NCBI GenBank assembly: GCA_026119935.1
Contig: JALRMH010000011.1
Location: 496,001 to 560,000 of the forward strand
Reading direction: 5' to 3'
DNA from: Endothia cerciana
Lineage: Eukaryota; Ascomycota; Sordariomycetes; Diaporthales; Cryphonectriaceae
DNA length: 64,000 nucleotides
Below the pieces are notes generated by a model, which was given only the letters and a program-made list of their open reading frames with translations, had not been told where the DNA came from and did not search any database. Below, piece after piece: positions 43,173 to 53,100 of the stretch. The translations under genes and the position numbers were made by a program. Every line of letters starts with the position of its first letter. Within the stretch, counting starts at the first letter, position 1.

Positions 43173-45189
43173 TCAAGTCTGGGTCTCGACCCACTGCTCG
43201 ATCCTCTCCAGCAGATCTGCCTTCTTGCCGCTGGTACTCAGGCCCTTCTCGGTGCATATAGCCTTCAAGTCAACGACAGTCCTCTTGGTGAGGGAACCGT
43301 CCATGAGGGCCTCGTTCAAGTCCTTCAGAGTCGTACCGCCAGCTGTAGCCTCCTTCTTCGGTGCGGTCTTGGTCCTCTTCCTTGGTCGGTCGTCTGCGTC
43401 CTCCCCAGCCTCCCATTTGATGGCCATCTCCTGCCTGACAACTGCTGCCTCTTCGTCCAGCTTCTCCTTGAACTCGGCCTGATAGGCTCCGACTCTCTTG
43501 TTGATCTGTCTGTACCGGGGGAGCGTATTGTCCTCCTTCCTCAGCCCGGGAATATCCTCGTCTAGAGCCAGGGCCTGGAGAACCTTGTAGTGATACTGCA
43601 GAGCTGGGTTCGGATATTTGCTCGGATCATACTTGTCCTTGGGCAACTGCAGGTTCTGGACGATGGTTCGCATCTGGGTGGTCAGCTCATCCGAAGCACG
43701 TATTATGGGATGCTGCTTGATGGGTTCAAGATCCCGTCTGTCGTCGACGAATGGCAGTGGATAGAGCCACAGACCTGCGGGAAGGTAGTTTGTGCCAGAA
43801 TCCTCATCCGACGGCTTGTGGGATGGCAGAATTGCAACAATCTGAGGGACGGCATTCTTCCGCGCAATGTACCATGCGACGGCCATCTTCTTACTGTCGA
43901 GGAGCTTCTGCCAGAGCGCAGAGAACACTCGAGTCGAGCCTACAAAGCCTTCTTCGGTAGGGAAGATGAACACCGACTTCCTGACAGCCGCCCAAGCAGG
44001 GAGCATCGACCGCGGCTTGAATCCGATGATCCGTAGGCACTTGGGCTCGAATTCCTTGATCTGCTCGAGCTCACGGGGTGTGAAATAGATAAGATCGCCT
44101 CCAGCACCGAATTTGTAGGCCTTCTTGAGCTCGGTCTTCTCCACGGTCCGCATCGAGCCCTCCTCAGTCTTGGTCGTCTCGCTCTTGACAAGCTGCGTTG
44201 GGGCGTTTTCATCCTCGATGTAGACGTAGCAGTTCCTCTGGGCGACTTGGCGGTGCATGATGAGATAGCCGTTGACCGAGATGGTCATTCCCGGGGCAAG
44301 TTGAAAGGGCATGCTGGAGAAGTAGGCGCGCTTGGGCGTCTGCTTGGCAGTTATGCTCGAGATGAGGGATTGTAGAAGTGAGATGCCGTCATCGGACTTG
44401 ATTGTCTTGATCTCACCTGCTGCGTCCGGATCCGCAACTTGAAGTGGGTCGAGATAGATGATATCCTAAAGTTTTCAGTTCGAGCCTGTCGAGATAAAGT
44501 TGCTGGCAGGGCACGGGCTTACGGTGTAGAATTTCTCTAAATCAAACTTGCGTCCACCCCGGCTGATGGGGAACAGCTCGATGGTGACCCCAAGGTCGAA
44601 CAGGTCCTTGGCACGCACGGCTGCCTGCTCCCGTAACTTCTTGTCTCCCACGAAAGGGTCGTCGTTGTCTGTGACGATGAACAGCCTGCGGGATCCGAAG
44701 TTTGGAGCGCCGGTGGTGAAGATCTGGTTTGCGCAGAAGAGCATGTCTCTGATCGGAGGGTCTCCTCCCGAAGGCCTCAGGACGCCATCTGGGTCGTCCT
44801 TGTTCTCCGCCATGTCCTTGAGGGTTCGGACGACCTCTGCAGAGGGGATGTCCAGGTCTGTGTGGACATAGCAGTGGGGATACTGTGACGTGGAGCTGTT
44901 GTTTCCACGAAACTTGGTCTTTTCAGTCCCGTAGAAGATGACGCCCATCATGTCCTTGGGCTGAGCGATGATCCGTTGCTGCATCATCAGACTTGCGCTC
45001 TTCAGCGCTGCTGTGACTGCGCTGTCCTTGTCCTTGGACTCTTCATCGGGGAGGGTTACAAGCATGGACTTGCTGACCTCGATGGCGAACAGCACTGCGT
45101 CTTTCTGGGTCTTGTAATCCTATGGGCCGATCAGGATGAGGAACATATCAATACAGTCGTGACTGTGAAACCTACAATGTCACTAATTT

Positions 45190-45228
<39 letters not shown>

Positions 45229-45259
45229 GCCGGTCATCTTCGTCCCGATTGTATGCCAT
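43173..45259 (-). CDS. ku70: Ku70 subunit of the DNA end-binding Ku heterodimer
   Basis: Three exons, 45259-45176, 45119-44523 and 44465-43173, give about 657 residues. The N-terminus has a run of eight Asp from a GTC/GAC repeat. A von Willebrand A-like domain follows (A-V-L-F-A-I-E-V-S-K-S-M, then R-R-L-F-I-V-T-D-N-D-D-P). The Ku beta-barrel core begins near R-A-Y-F-S-S-M-P-F-Q and continues through the S-V-F-I-F-P-T-E-E-G-F and P-A-G-L-W-L-Y-P-L-P-F-V-D-D-R motifs. A basic linker (R-P-R-K-R-T-K-T) precedes a C-terminal SAP domain (L-K-A-I-C-T-E-K-G-L-S-T-S-G-K-K-A-D-L-L). Ku70 pairs with Ku80, threads onto broken DNA ends and starts non-homologous end joining; it also protects telomeres. 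N. crassa calls it mus-51. Introns are 56 and 57 bp, GT-AG. It is transcribed away from ferrochelatase. Confidence 0.96.
45190..45226. repeat. GTC trinucleotide repeat encoding poly-Asp in Ku70
   Basis: Consecutive GTC units (one imperfect copy) on the plus strand read as GAC (Asp) codons near the Ku70 N-terminus. Confidence 0.85.
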
Positions 45260-45748
45260 CTCGACTACGCCTGACAAGTTGTAGTTGAGTCGTCAGGCCG
45301 TTCCTCCAGTCGAAGAGAAGAAGAAACGGGCCAACATCTAGGTGCATATGCCGCTGGGTAGATGGACGTCGCGTCTGGCCTCCGAGGTTAACGCGGTTCT
45401 AGGCAGACACCTCTAGCTTGGGGTGTGTACAATGTACAAGGTGCTCCCCGCTTCGGATGTGCTAGGTACACAGCACTGGTAGTAGTAGTAGCTGCAGCTG
45501 CACCAGGCCCTGTCGCCTCCACTGTGGGGTCTCGTTGATGACAGACCCGTCATCAACTGTTCGCTCGCTGCCATTTGGGGATCTGCAGCTTCTCCGGCCG
45601 ACTTGACAGTCAGGAAGTCCTCCCCAACAAGCACGCACTGTCCGCCTGGCCTTGCCCCTTCTCTTGATCGCATACAATACATAAGCCGTGATCCATTGGG
45701 AGCAGCGTCCGTCATTCAAAGAAGAAGAAGCCCGAAGGAAGCGTCGCC
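45260..45748. promoter_or_regulatory. Shared divergent promoter region of Ku70 and ferrochelatase
   Basis: The two start codons face away from each other across 489 bp, so both promoters lie here. No clear TATA box was identified. Short open frames in this interval have no family support. Confidence 0.6.
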
Positions 45749-47130
45749 ATGGCTTTGCGACAGTCTGCGGCGAAGCTCTCGAGGAGCATTTCGCGACCGG
45801 CCTCGTCCGCACCGGCACTACTTCTACCCAAAAGCGCCACCCAAGTAGCAAGATGCCTGGCTACAGTGCACACGCCCCCGGTCACACAGGACTCTGCTGG
45901 ATCGAAGGGGCCAACGGCAATGGTCTTCCTGAACATGGGCGGTCCCTCCACCACAGATGAAGTGGGGGGTTTCCTCAGCCGGCTCTTCGTGCGTCAACCC
46001 CCGGAGCGCATGCTGTCCTCTTGTCGTGCCCTATCTAACCAGCCAGCCTCTGACAGGCCGATGGCGACTTGATACCCCTTGGGAGGCTGCAAAACTACAT
46101 CGGACCCCTCATCTCCAACCGGCGCACGCCCAAGATCCAGAAGCAATACGCTGATATCGGCGGCGGCTCCCCCATCCGGAAGTGGTCCGAATACCAGAAC
46201 GCCGAGATGTGCAAGATCCTCGATGAGATACACCCCGAGACAGCGCCGCATAAGCCCTACGTCGCCTTCCGCTATGCGAACCCCCTAACCGAGGAGATGT
46301 ACAACAAGTTGTTCGAAGACGGCTTTGGCAACGGAAGGGGTGGCCGCGCGGTGGCCTTTACACAGTATCCACAGTACTCATGCTCGACAACTGGTAGCTC
46401 GCTTAACGAGCTCTGGAAGTGGCGGCAGAGGCTGGAGAAGCAAGATGACAAGGGCGCAATACAATGGAGCGTCATCGACAGATGGCCGGTCCATCCGGGT
46501 CTGGTGGAGGCCTTTGCGAGGAACATCGAGGACAAGTTGATGGAATATCCGCCTGAAAGACGGGACAAGGTCGTGCTTCTGTACTCCGCGCACAGTCTGC
46601 CCATGTCGGTGGTGAACAGAGGTATGCTGCCCTGCCGAGATATGTGAGGATGCACATACTGACAGCAGTCTCCAGGTGACCCGTATCCCGCTGAGGTGGC
46701 AGCAACCGTCTACGCCGTTCAACAGCGTCTAGGGTTTTCCAACCAGTACCGCTTATGCTGGCAGTCACAGGTTGGCCCGCAGCCCTGGCTGGGACCGCAG
46801 ACCGCCAGCTCGGTGGAAGAGTTCGTCCACAAGGGCCAGAAGGACCTGATCCTGATCCCCATCGCGTTCACGTCTGATCACATCGAGACGCTGTACGAGT
46901 TGGACAAGGAGGTCATTGGTGACTCGGGCTCCCCGGAGACGGTCAAGCGAGCAGAGAGCCTGAATGGCAGCCCCATCTTCGTCAAGGCATTGGCAGACAT
47001 TGCGAAGACGCACCTGGACAGCGGGATCGCCTGCTCGAAACAGATGGGGCTGAGGTGCCCGGGCTGCAAGAGCGAGAGATGTCTCGAGTCGAAGAAGTTC
47101 TTCGCTGGAGAAGGCAGTGTCCCAGCATAA
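45749..47130 (+). CDS. hem15: Ferrochelatase, mitochondrial
   Basis: Three exons, 45749-45988, 46057-46621 and 46676-47130, give 419 residues. The Arg/Ser/Ala-rich N-terminus (first ~45 residues) is a mitochondrial presequence. The chelatase fold starts at V-F-L-N-M-G-G-P and continues through Y-P-Q-Y-S-C-S-T-T-G-S-S, S-A-H-S-L-P-M (catalytic His259) and F-T-S-D-H-I-E-T-L-Y-E-L-D. The enzyme inserts Fe2+ into protoporphyrin IX on the matrix side of the inner membrane, the last step of haem synthesis. Cys189, Cys396, Cys399 and Cys404 match the four [2Fe-2S] ligands of the human enzyme (C-x2-C-x4-C near the C-terminus plus the Cys of Y-S-C-S-T). The cluster is therefore probably present, unlike in S. 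cerevisiae Hem15. Introns are 68 and 54 bp; both junctions restore conserved motifs (F-A-D-G-D-L-I-P-L-G and N-R-G-D-P-Y). Confidence 0.96.
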
Positions 47131-48385
47131 TCCAACCTCGTCACCATGTATTATATATCATGTGTTATTGAGCGCAGGGATGGGTAATGTGCTTTGAGAA
47201 ACTTTTGAGGACAAAACTATGGGACTGGGAAAGCCAAGAGGTAACAAAACCGGCGGCTGGGTATCCGGCTATAGACAGCGTTGCAAATTTCACCTCCATG
47301 TAAATCACCGAAATGGCCCAGGAAGTCTGTGCTCACAATGGACCACCTGTCGGAGCCTTATAAGCTGACCCTGATAAGATCTAGATCCAGCGGGTCCGTC
47401 CTATAGGCGATCAGGAAATGAGCAAGTCCACACCCAGCGCATAAGATCGATGTTTTCAGTATGCGACGGTACAAATCCCACCTGAATTCCCTCCATCTTC
47501 GCCAGCAGTATGGGGTACTTCGATCATGCAACCCACAGAAGCCAGGAGCCAGCCACTTTTTGGTGTGAAGCTGCGGGGGCCAAACCTTCGCCTTTCGCTT
47601 TTGCTACCATTATAAACGCTATTTACCCTTTGCACGGGTGTAGTAGACGGCCCATGCAGCTAACATGAAAACCTAGAGGGCGGCCGACTACCTGACAACA
47701 ACAACAACAACAACACAGTGCTGTGGACGAGGAGGCGTCCCGCCGTCTAGGAAAGCCAGAAAGCGGAAAGTTTGACACTTGGTCGCTGCGATACGTCTTG
47801 GCGCGTGCCCTGTCGCCGATCATGATGGGATGGGCCGCATGGACTTTTGCGCCAAAGGATCCGTAAAGTCCGCGGCAGAGGAGGTCCGCGGGAGCTTACC
47901 CTGCCCCCAGGCTCCTATAGGCCAGCCTGACAGGGCAGACGCTAGGCATAGTATGATAAATCATGGCCGAGGTCGTGGGAATCTCCAGTAGCGCATCCCA
48001 GATGTCCGGGACGAGCGGGCCCATCGCTGGCGTGTCGACGACGTGCGTTGGCTTACACCGGGCGCGGGGGGACAGACTATCGAGCTGCATATGTTGTGGG
48101 GGTGGAGGGGGCGCACGTTGATAGGGACACGAGGGCAGGATCAGCTTGGTTGTCCCTGTGAGGTTGACGTGGGACTGCATGGGCTCACATGGGCTGAATC
48201 GAGGCCGAAATCCGTTGCCCGTCCGCACGTTTGCGTTGCTTTGAAATGCGACAGGCGACTAATGTGCGTCATCATTGTATCCGTCTTCTATACCAGAACA
48301 AGAGACCGTGCTGACATCGTGCGGGAAGTGTCTTGCACCGAGCTGAGGACTCGGAAGTGAGAATATTTTCAAGGGGATAGGATGA

Positions 48386-48416
<31 letters not shown>

Positions 48417-49117
48417 TAGACTGACTGACTGACTGACTGACTGACTGACCACTCTCACCTCAGCCCTGGGGACCCTCCTCGACCTCTTCAGCCGGGTTCT
48501 AGCTGTTGTGGTTCTGGAAGGTCTGAAACGCAGACGAGTGGATGTCGACCTTTGTTGATCCGGCATGGCAGAGCTGGCATTGCGTGCATGCGAGGAATGC
48601 CCACCTGCCAGCACTCCCTTGCCCCACGGCTTATCTGGAACTGCCCGTGTCCCTGTCCTGGCCCGCAACCTTCAAAAAGGCCCCGGGCTGTTCCAAGTCC
48701 TCTGGTATATGGGCGTCGACCCGGACTCACGGACCCCGTTCCTCTCTTCTCTCTAACCTTCCTGACGGAGTATTTTACCTTTGGGTGACCAGCTCAAGGT
48801 CAGATCGCCCCCTGGTCCTTTCTCTTCTGCAGGAGCCGGAGGAAATATGTTAGCTATCACCGTCGCGACAGCCAGCCCTCGCGAGTGAAAACCCCGGGCC
48901 TCCACGTCATCGGTGACTTCTGCATGCACCCTGCGGACATCCGGCATTAGGCCTCTCGGTTCGAGATAAGGTCGACACGGCGCGACGAGGACCGCTCAGG
49001 TGCGGACCGGACCCGGATCTGCTTATCGAGACCAACACCTCTTGGGAGGAGGGATCCGACTTGGTGAGCGCCATCGCTATCGGACGCTGTTTATGCCGCG
49101 CGGGAAGAAAGGTCACA
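47131..49117. other. Intergenic region between ferrochelatase and MFS gene
   Basis: Almost 2 kb with a CAA repeat (47696-47716) and a GACA/GACT repeat (48390-48449). No gene or RNA was recognised. Confidence 0.5.
48390..48449. repeat. Compound GACA/GACT tetranucleotide repeat
   Basis: About six GACA units are followed, after a short break, by about eight GACT units. Confidence 0.92.
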
Positions 49118-51252
49118 ATGTCAGGGGCGGACGACTACGACAGGAGGGCCGACGCGCCCAAGAGCCTCGAGGCGGACCAGTACTCCCTCTCCACCACGCG
49201 GGAGGGCGAGATGGAGACCACGGACATGCCTGACGAGACCACTGGCCTTCTGGGTGCTAGTAGTACCCGGAATCAGTACGACGACACGGGCGCAGACTCG
49301 GAGCCCGATGCGCCTTCCCGTAAGGACTCCTGGGTCGGGTACAAGGAGTACGAGCATCTGCCGTGGTACAAGAGGCCCTCTGTATGTGCTGAAACGAGCC
49401 TCCTGAGACATCTTGCCGCCTCCCCCCCCCCCCCGGAGCCCGAGCCCGAGCCCGCTGACGCCGAGATGCTAAGGTCTATTGGTTACTACCGCCATATGCG
49501 CTCTTTACTTTGGCGTTTGGCGGTTCTATAGTGCCAAAGCTCAACCTGTACGTGGGCGGCGCCGCTGACGAACCAACGAGACACACATGACATGTGGCTG
49601 ATGCATCGCGTTTTGCAGTATCATCGACTTGCTGTGTCAGCGCTATTTTTCTGAGAAGACCATGAGGGATGGGCACTCTATGGTCGCCCCCGTCGTCCTG
49701 GGCGGTGAGAACCCACAGTGCAGGATCCCCGAGGTCCAGCAGAATGTCGCCGAATTCACGCTTGTGCTCAACGTGATCGTCGGAACCCTGAGCGCTTACA
49801 CCGCGCCCAAGATCGGCTCTCTCTCGGACCGCCATGGCCGCAAGAGGCTGCTGGTCCTCGCCTCCTTCGGGGGTGTACTGGCAGAGGTTGTCACCATCTG
49901 CGCGGCCAGGTTTCCAGATGTGGTCCACTACAGATGGCTGGTCCTGGGCAACGTCTTTGACGGCCTGGCCGGGTCTTTTACCGCCGGCTCCTTGCTCAGC
50001 CACTCCTACACCAGCGACTGCACACCCCCTTCGAAGCGCGGCGTGGCCATTGGCTACCTGCACTCGTGCCTGTTCAGCGGCCTGGCGTTCGGCCCTCTGA
50101 TCGCGGGCTACTTTGTGAAGTGGACTGGCTCGCTCCTGTCCGTCTTCTATGTCACGCTCGGCTGTCACCTCTTTTTCATCTTCTGCGTCTGCTTCGTCGT
50201 CCCCGAGTCCGTCTCCAAGAGGCGGCAGGCCCTCGCCCGCGAGAAGCATGCCGTGGACATGGACACGCGCGACCGGCGCACCCGCGAGTGGGCGTCCGCC
50301 TACCTCGCCGCGGCCGACGACACGAGCAGCTGGTTCTGGTCCCTCTTCGCGACGCGCAAACACGCCAACCTCATCGCCTGCCTCCGCTCCGCGAACCCCT
50401 TCGAGCCGCTCAAGGTCCTCGTGCCCAAGGGGCCGGAGAATGCCCGCGTGCGCCGCAACCTGATCCTGCTGGCCATAACGGACATGGTGATCCTGGGCGC
50501 GGCCATGAGCTCGGGCCAGGTGACGCTCCTGTACAGCGAGTACATCTTCGGGTGGGGCAACTTCGAGACGTCGCGGTTCATCTCCCTCATCTCGCTGGTG
50601 CGCGTGCTCGTGCTCCTCGCGGTATTCCCCATCATCAACTACTTCTTCCGGATCCGGCCCGCACAGCGCCGCAGGCGCACGTCCGGGGCCATCGCCGAGA
50701 GCAATGCGGGCGCCGACGATCTGGACGTGTGGGTCCTGCGCTTCGCGATCCTGTCGGACGTGGTCGGCCTCGCCGGGTACATCTTTGCGCGCACCGAGGC
50801 GCTGTTCGTACTGTGCGGCGTCATCACCGCCTTCGGCGGGCTAGGTTCAGCCACCATCCAGAGCATGGTGTCCAAGCATGTGCCCGCCGACAGGACGGGG
50901 TCCCTGCTGGGCGCCATCGGCCTGCTGCATGCGCTTTCGAGGATCATCGCCCCGGTCGTCTTCAACGGGCTGTACGCGGCGACGGTCAAGACCTTCCCGC
51001 AGGCTGTATTCGTAGTCCTTACCAGCTTGTTCTGTGTGGTCCTGGTCCTGTCGACGATGGTGCGGCCACATGGTGAGTCCTCCTTTCCTTTCCTCCTCTC
51101 ATGGCTGGGGACCGCCCTCCCGTTAGATCGTTGCTGACGAGCACTCGATAGTATTCCAGAAGGAGTCTGACGAGCCCGAGGACACGCCCGTGCGGCCTAA
51201 CCCTCACCGGGCGGACACGCTGTCCGATGACGAGGTCCTGCCCCAGATCTGA
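49118..51252 (+). CDS. MFS transporter, TetA/DHA1-like
   Basis: Four exons, 49118-49381, 49474-49547, 49619-51072 and 51152-51252, give about 630 residues. The start is ATG 49118, since the longer frame begins only with TTG. A polar N-terminal tail of ~85 residues ends in L-P-W-Y-K-R-P-S. It is followed by the first membrane helix, V-Y-W-L-L-P-P-Y-A-L-F-T-L-A-F-G-G. The MFS signature between helices 2 and 3 is G-S-L-S-D-R-H-G-R-K-R. A long central loop (~residues 300-370), rich in Arg, Lys and Trp, separates the two six-helix halves. F-G-G-L-G-S-A-T-I-Q-S lies in the second half. The acidic C-terminus (D-T-L-S-D-D-E-V-L-P-Q-I) is cytosolic. Small-molecule or drug transport by proton exchange is expected; the substrate is unknown. 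Intron 1 carries a C13 tract 39 bases before its acceptor. Confidence 0.88.
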
Positions 51253-51484
51253 CCGGGGGTTATAGCGCCCGATATGTGCGATGGAGTTGCTTTTCCCTAT
51301 TTTTTATTCTTTTTTATTCTTTTTTTTTATGCCTCCATATATACTATACTAGAATACCTGCATGATCTCCAGGATATACAGCCAATGTGGCTCGTTGGGA
51401 ATAGATATAGACAGTGGCCGCGAATGACGGACGCCCGGGAGTTGATTGAATGTTGTATGATTAGCAGACAGCCTCAGATCTAAG

Positions 51485-51510
51485 ATATATATATATATAT
51501 ATATATATAT
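51485..51510. repeat. TA dinucleotide repeat
   Basis: Thirteen TA/AT units about 230 bp beyond the MFS stop codon. Confidence 0.92.
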
Positions 51511-51733
51511 CACAATACCCAGATTTGCATTCGCACGCAAATTACACTCACTGTCAGGGAGTCTCTGGATGTCTGGGTGGCAGCGCAGGCCCGTCATGTC
51601 ACCTGAATGCATCCTGCCGCTATCGAATTGCCCCCTTTTTTCCTTCTTTTCCTCCTTTCCTTTCCCTTCCCTCCCTTCCTGAAAACAAATCTGAGAAAAT
51701 AATAAAAGAATCCCGCGGAGATCTGATCATTGG

Positions 51734-51742
51734 TATAAATAA
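51734..51742 (+). promoter_or_regulatory. TATA-like box upstream of the HIT gene
   Basis: TATAAATAA lies 40 bp before the first in-frame ATG (51782) and 268 bp before the preferred start (52010). Its position favours transcription beginning near 51765-51800. Confidence 0.5.
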
Positions 51743-52009
51743 GCCTTTAGGGGCAAGCCTCGGCTGGTCAACTGAACGCCCATGGCTGGAACGCGACCCT
51801 TGGGGATTCCCGCAGCGGTGTCGCTTTGGGCGGGCGTCGGTTGCTGTCGCACCCAGCTAGACCCACAGCCGGCGACCAACTCACTCACCCGGTCTGAAAG
51901 CGACCACTCGGCCCATCCAGACATGACAGGGCCAACCTTCCCAGTCATGCTCAGGCACCACGGTATAAGGATATCAAAGCCATCGCTTAACGAAGCCTTC
52001 AGGTCCAGG

Positions 52010-52771
52010 ATGAGCACAGAACACGGAGAGAGGAGGAGGCTCATGTTTGGGCCCTTTGAGGTGACCTCTCAGGTAAGAGGCAGAGCCGAAGCCCATCACG
52101 ACAACCGGGCTACCATTCTAGCCGCGGCACTCCCCAAGCCCCCCCCCCCCCCGAGGACACGAAACTGACGCAGCCCACCCCCGCGCCCCCTGAAGGTCTT
52201 CCTCACGACCCCCCACTCCTTCGCCCTCGTGAACCTCAAGCCCCTCCTGCCGGGGCACGTCCTCGTCTGCCCCTCGAGGCCGCACAAGCGCCTGACGGAC
52301 CTCTCGGCCCCGGAGGTGACGGACCTCTTCAGCACCGTGCAGCGCGTGCAGCGGATGCTGGCGCGGCACTACTTCAGGCCGCGGCCGTCCGCCGGCGGCG
52401 GCGGCGGCGGCGGCGGCTCCTTCAACATCGCCCTCCAGGACGGGCCCGAGGCGGGGCAGACCGTCGCGCACGTGCACGTGCACGTCATCCCGCGCATCGC
52501 GGACGTCACCTCCAAGCCCGACGACGGGGCCGAGGGCGACGAGCTGTACGACCGGATGGCGGGCGAGGAGGGGAACGTCGGGGGCGCGCTGTGGGACCGC
52601 CGGGAGGCCGGGGCCGGCGGCGGGAGGCCGGTGCCGGGCGGGCGGTTCGACAGGGTCGAGGACGGCGCGAGGGCCGCGAGGACGATGGCGGAGATGGAGG
52701 CCGAGGCCGAGCTCTTCCGGGGGGTGCTGAGGGAGCTGGAGGGCGAGGAGGCCGCGGGGCATGGTCAGTGA
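52010..52771 (+). CDS. Fhit-like HIT-family nucleoside (Ap3A) hydrolase
   Basis: Two exons, 52010-52072 and 52196-52771, give about 212 residues. F-G-P-F-E-V-T-S-Q joins across the intron to V-F-L-T-T-P-H-S-F-A-L-V-N-L-K-P-L-L-P-G, the classic Fhit opening. The histidine triad H-V-H-V-H-V follows Q-D-G-P-E-A-G-Q-T-V, and the middle His is the nucleophile. Fhit-type enzymes split Ap3A into AMP and ADP (yeast Hnt2/Aph1). Between the helix and the N-I-A-L-Q-D-G strand is an insertion with eight Gly from a GGC repeat. The second half is acidic and Gly/Arg-rich, longer than in minimal Fhit. The frame is open upstream to ATG 51782, which would add 76 residues without family resemblance; 52010 is preferred from family length, not proven. 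The 123-bp intron carries a C14 tract. Confidence 0.85.
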
Positions 52772-52934
52772 CGGGTGAGGGCTACGGTGTAGACTGGGGT
52801 GCACTATTATTCCAGCCATGCTCCTGGGGATGGACAAGACGTGCAGGGAATACACGCAGTCCCCCGTTGGGCGGGCATTAATTGCATTAATCTATGGCCG
52901 CACATGCTATGAGATGTCCTGCACATCAGTCTTC

Positions 52935-52968
<34 letters not shown>

Positions 52969-53100
52969 GACCAACGCCAGACCTGGCCCTCCCATTTAAC
53001 CTAGTCATGTCCCCCCTCCCATCTGAAAAAATAAATAAATAAAAATTAAAGAATTAAAAGAAATTGAGGAACGCCACCCTAAAACCCCCATCGTCAAGCA
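52772..53100. other. Tail-to-tail intergenic region between HIT gene and nitrate regulator
   Basis: The two genes converge here. A GA repeat lies at 52938-52965 and an A/T-rich stretch at 53028-53062, suitable for 3' ends of both transcripts. Confidence 0.55.

Larger units (their letters stand above)
51253..52009. other. Region between MFS gene and HIT gene
   Basis: Contains a TA repeat (51485-51510), a T/C-rich run near 51630-51680 and a TATA-like box (51734-51742). The frame of the HIT gene is open back to an ATG at 51782, so part of this region may be coding or a leader. Confidence 0.5.
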
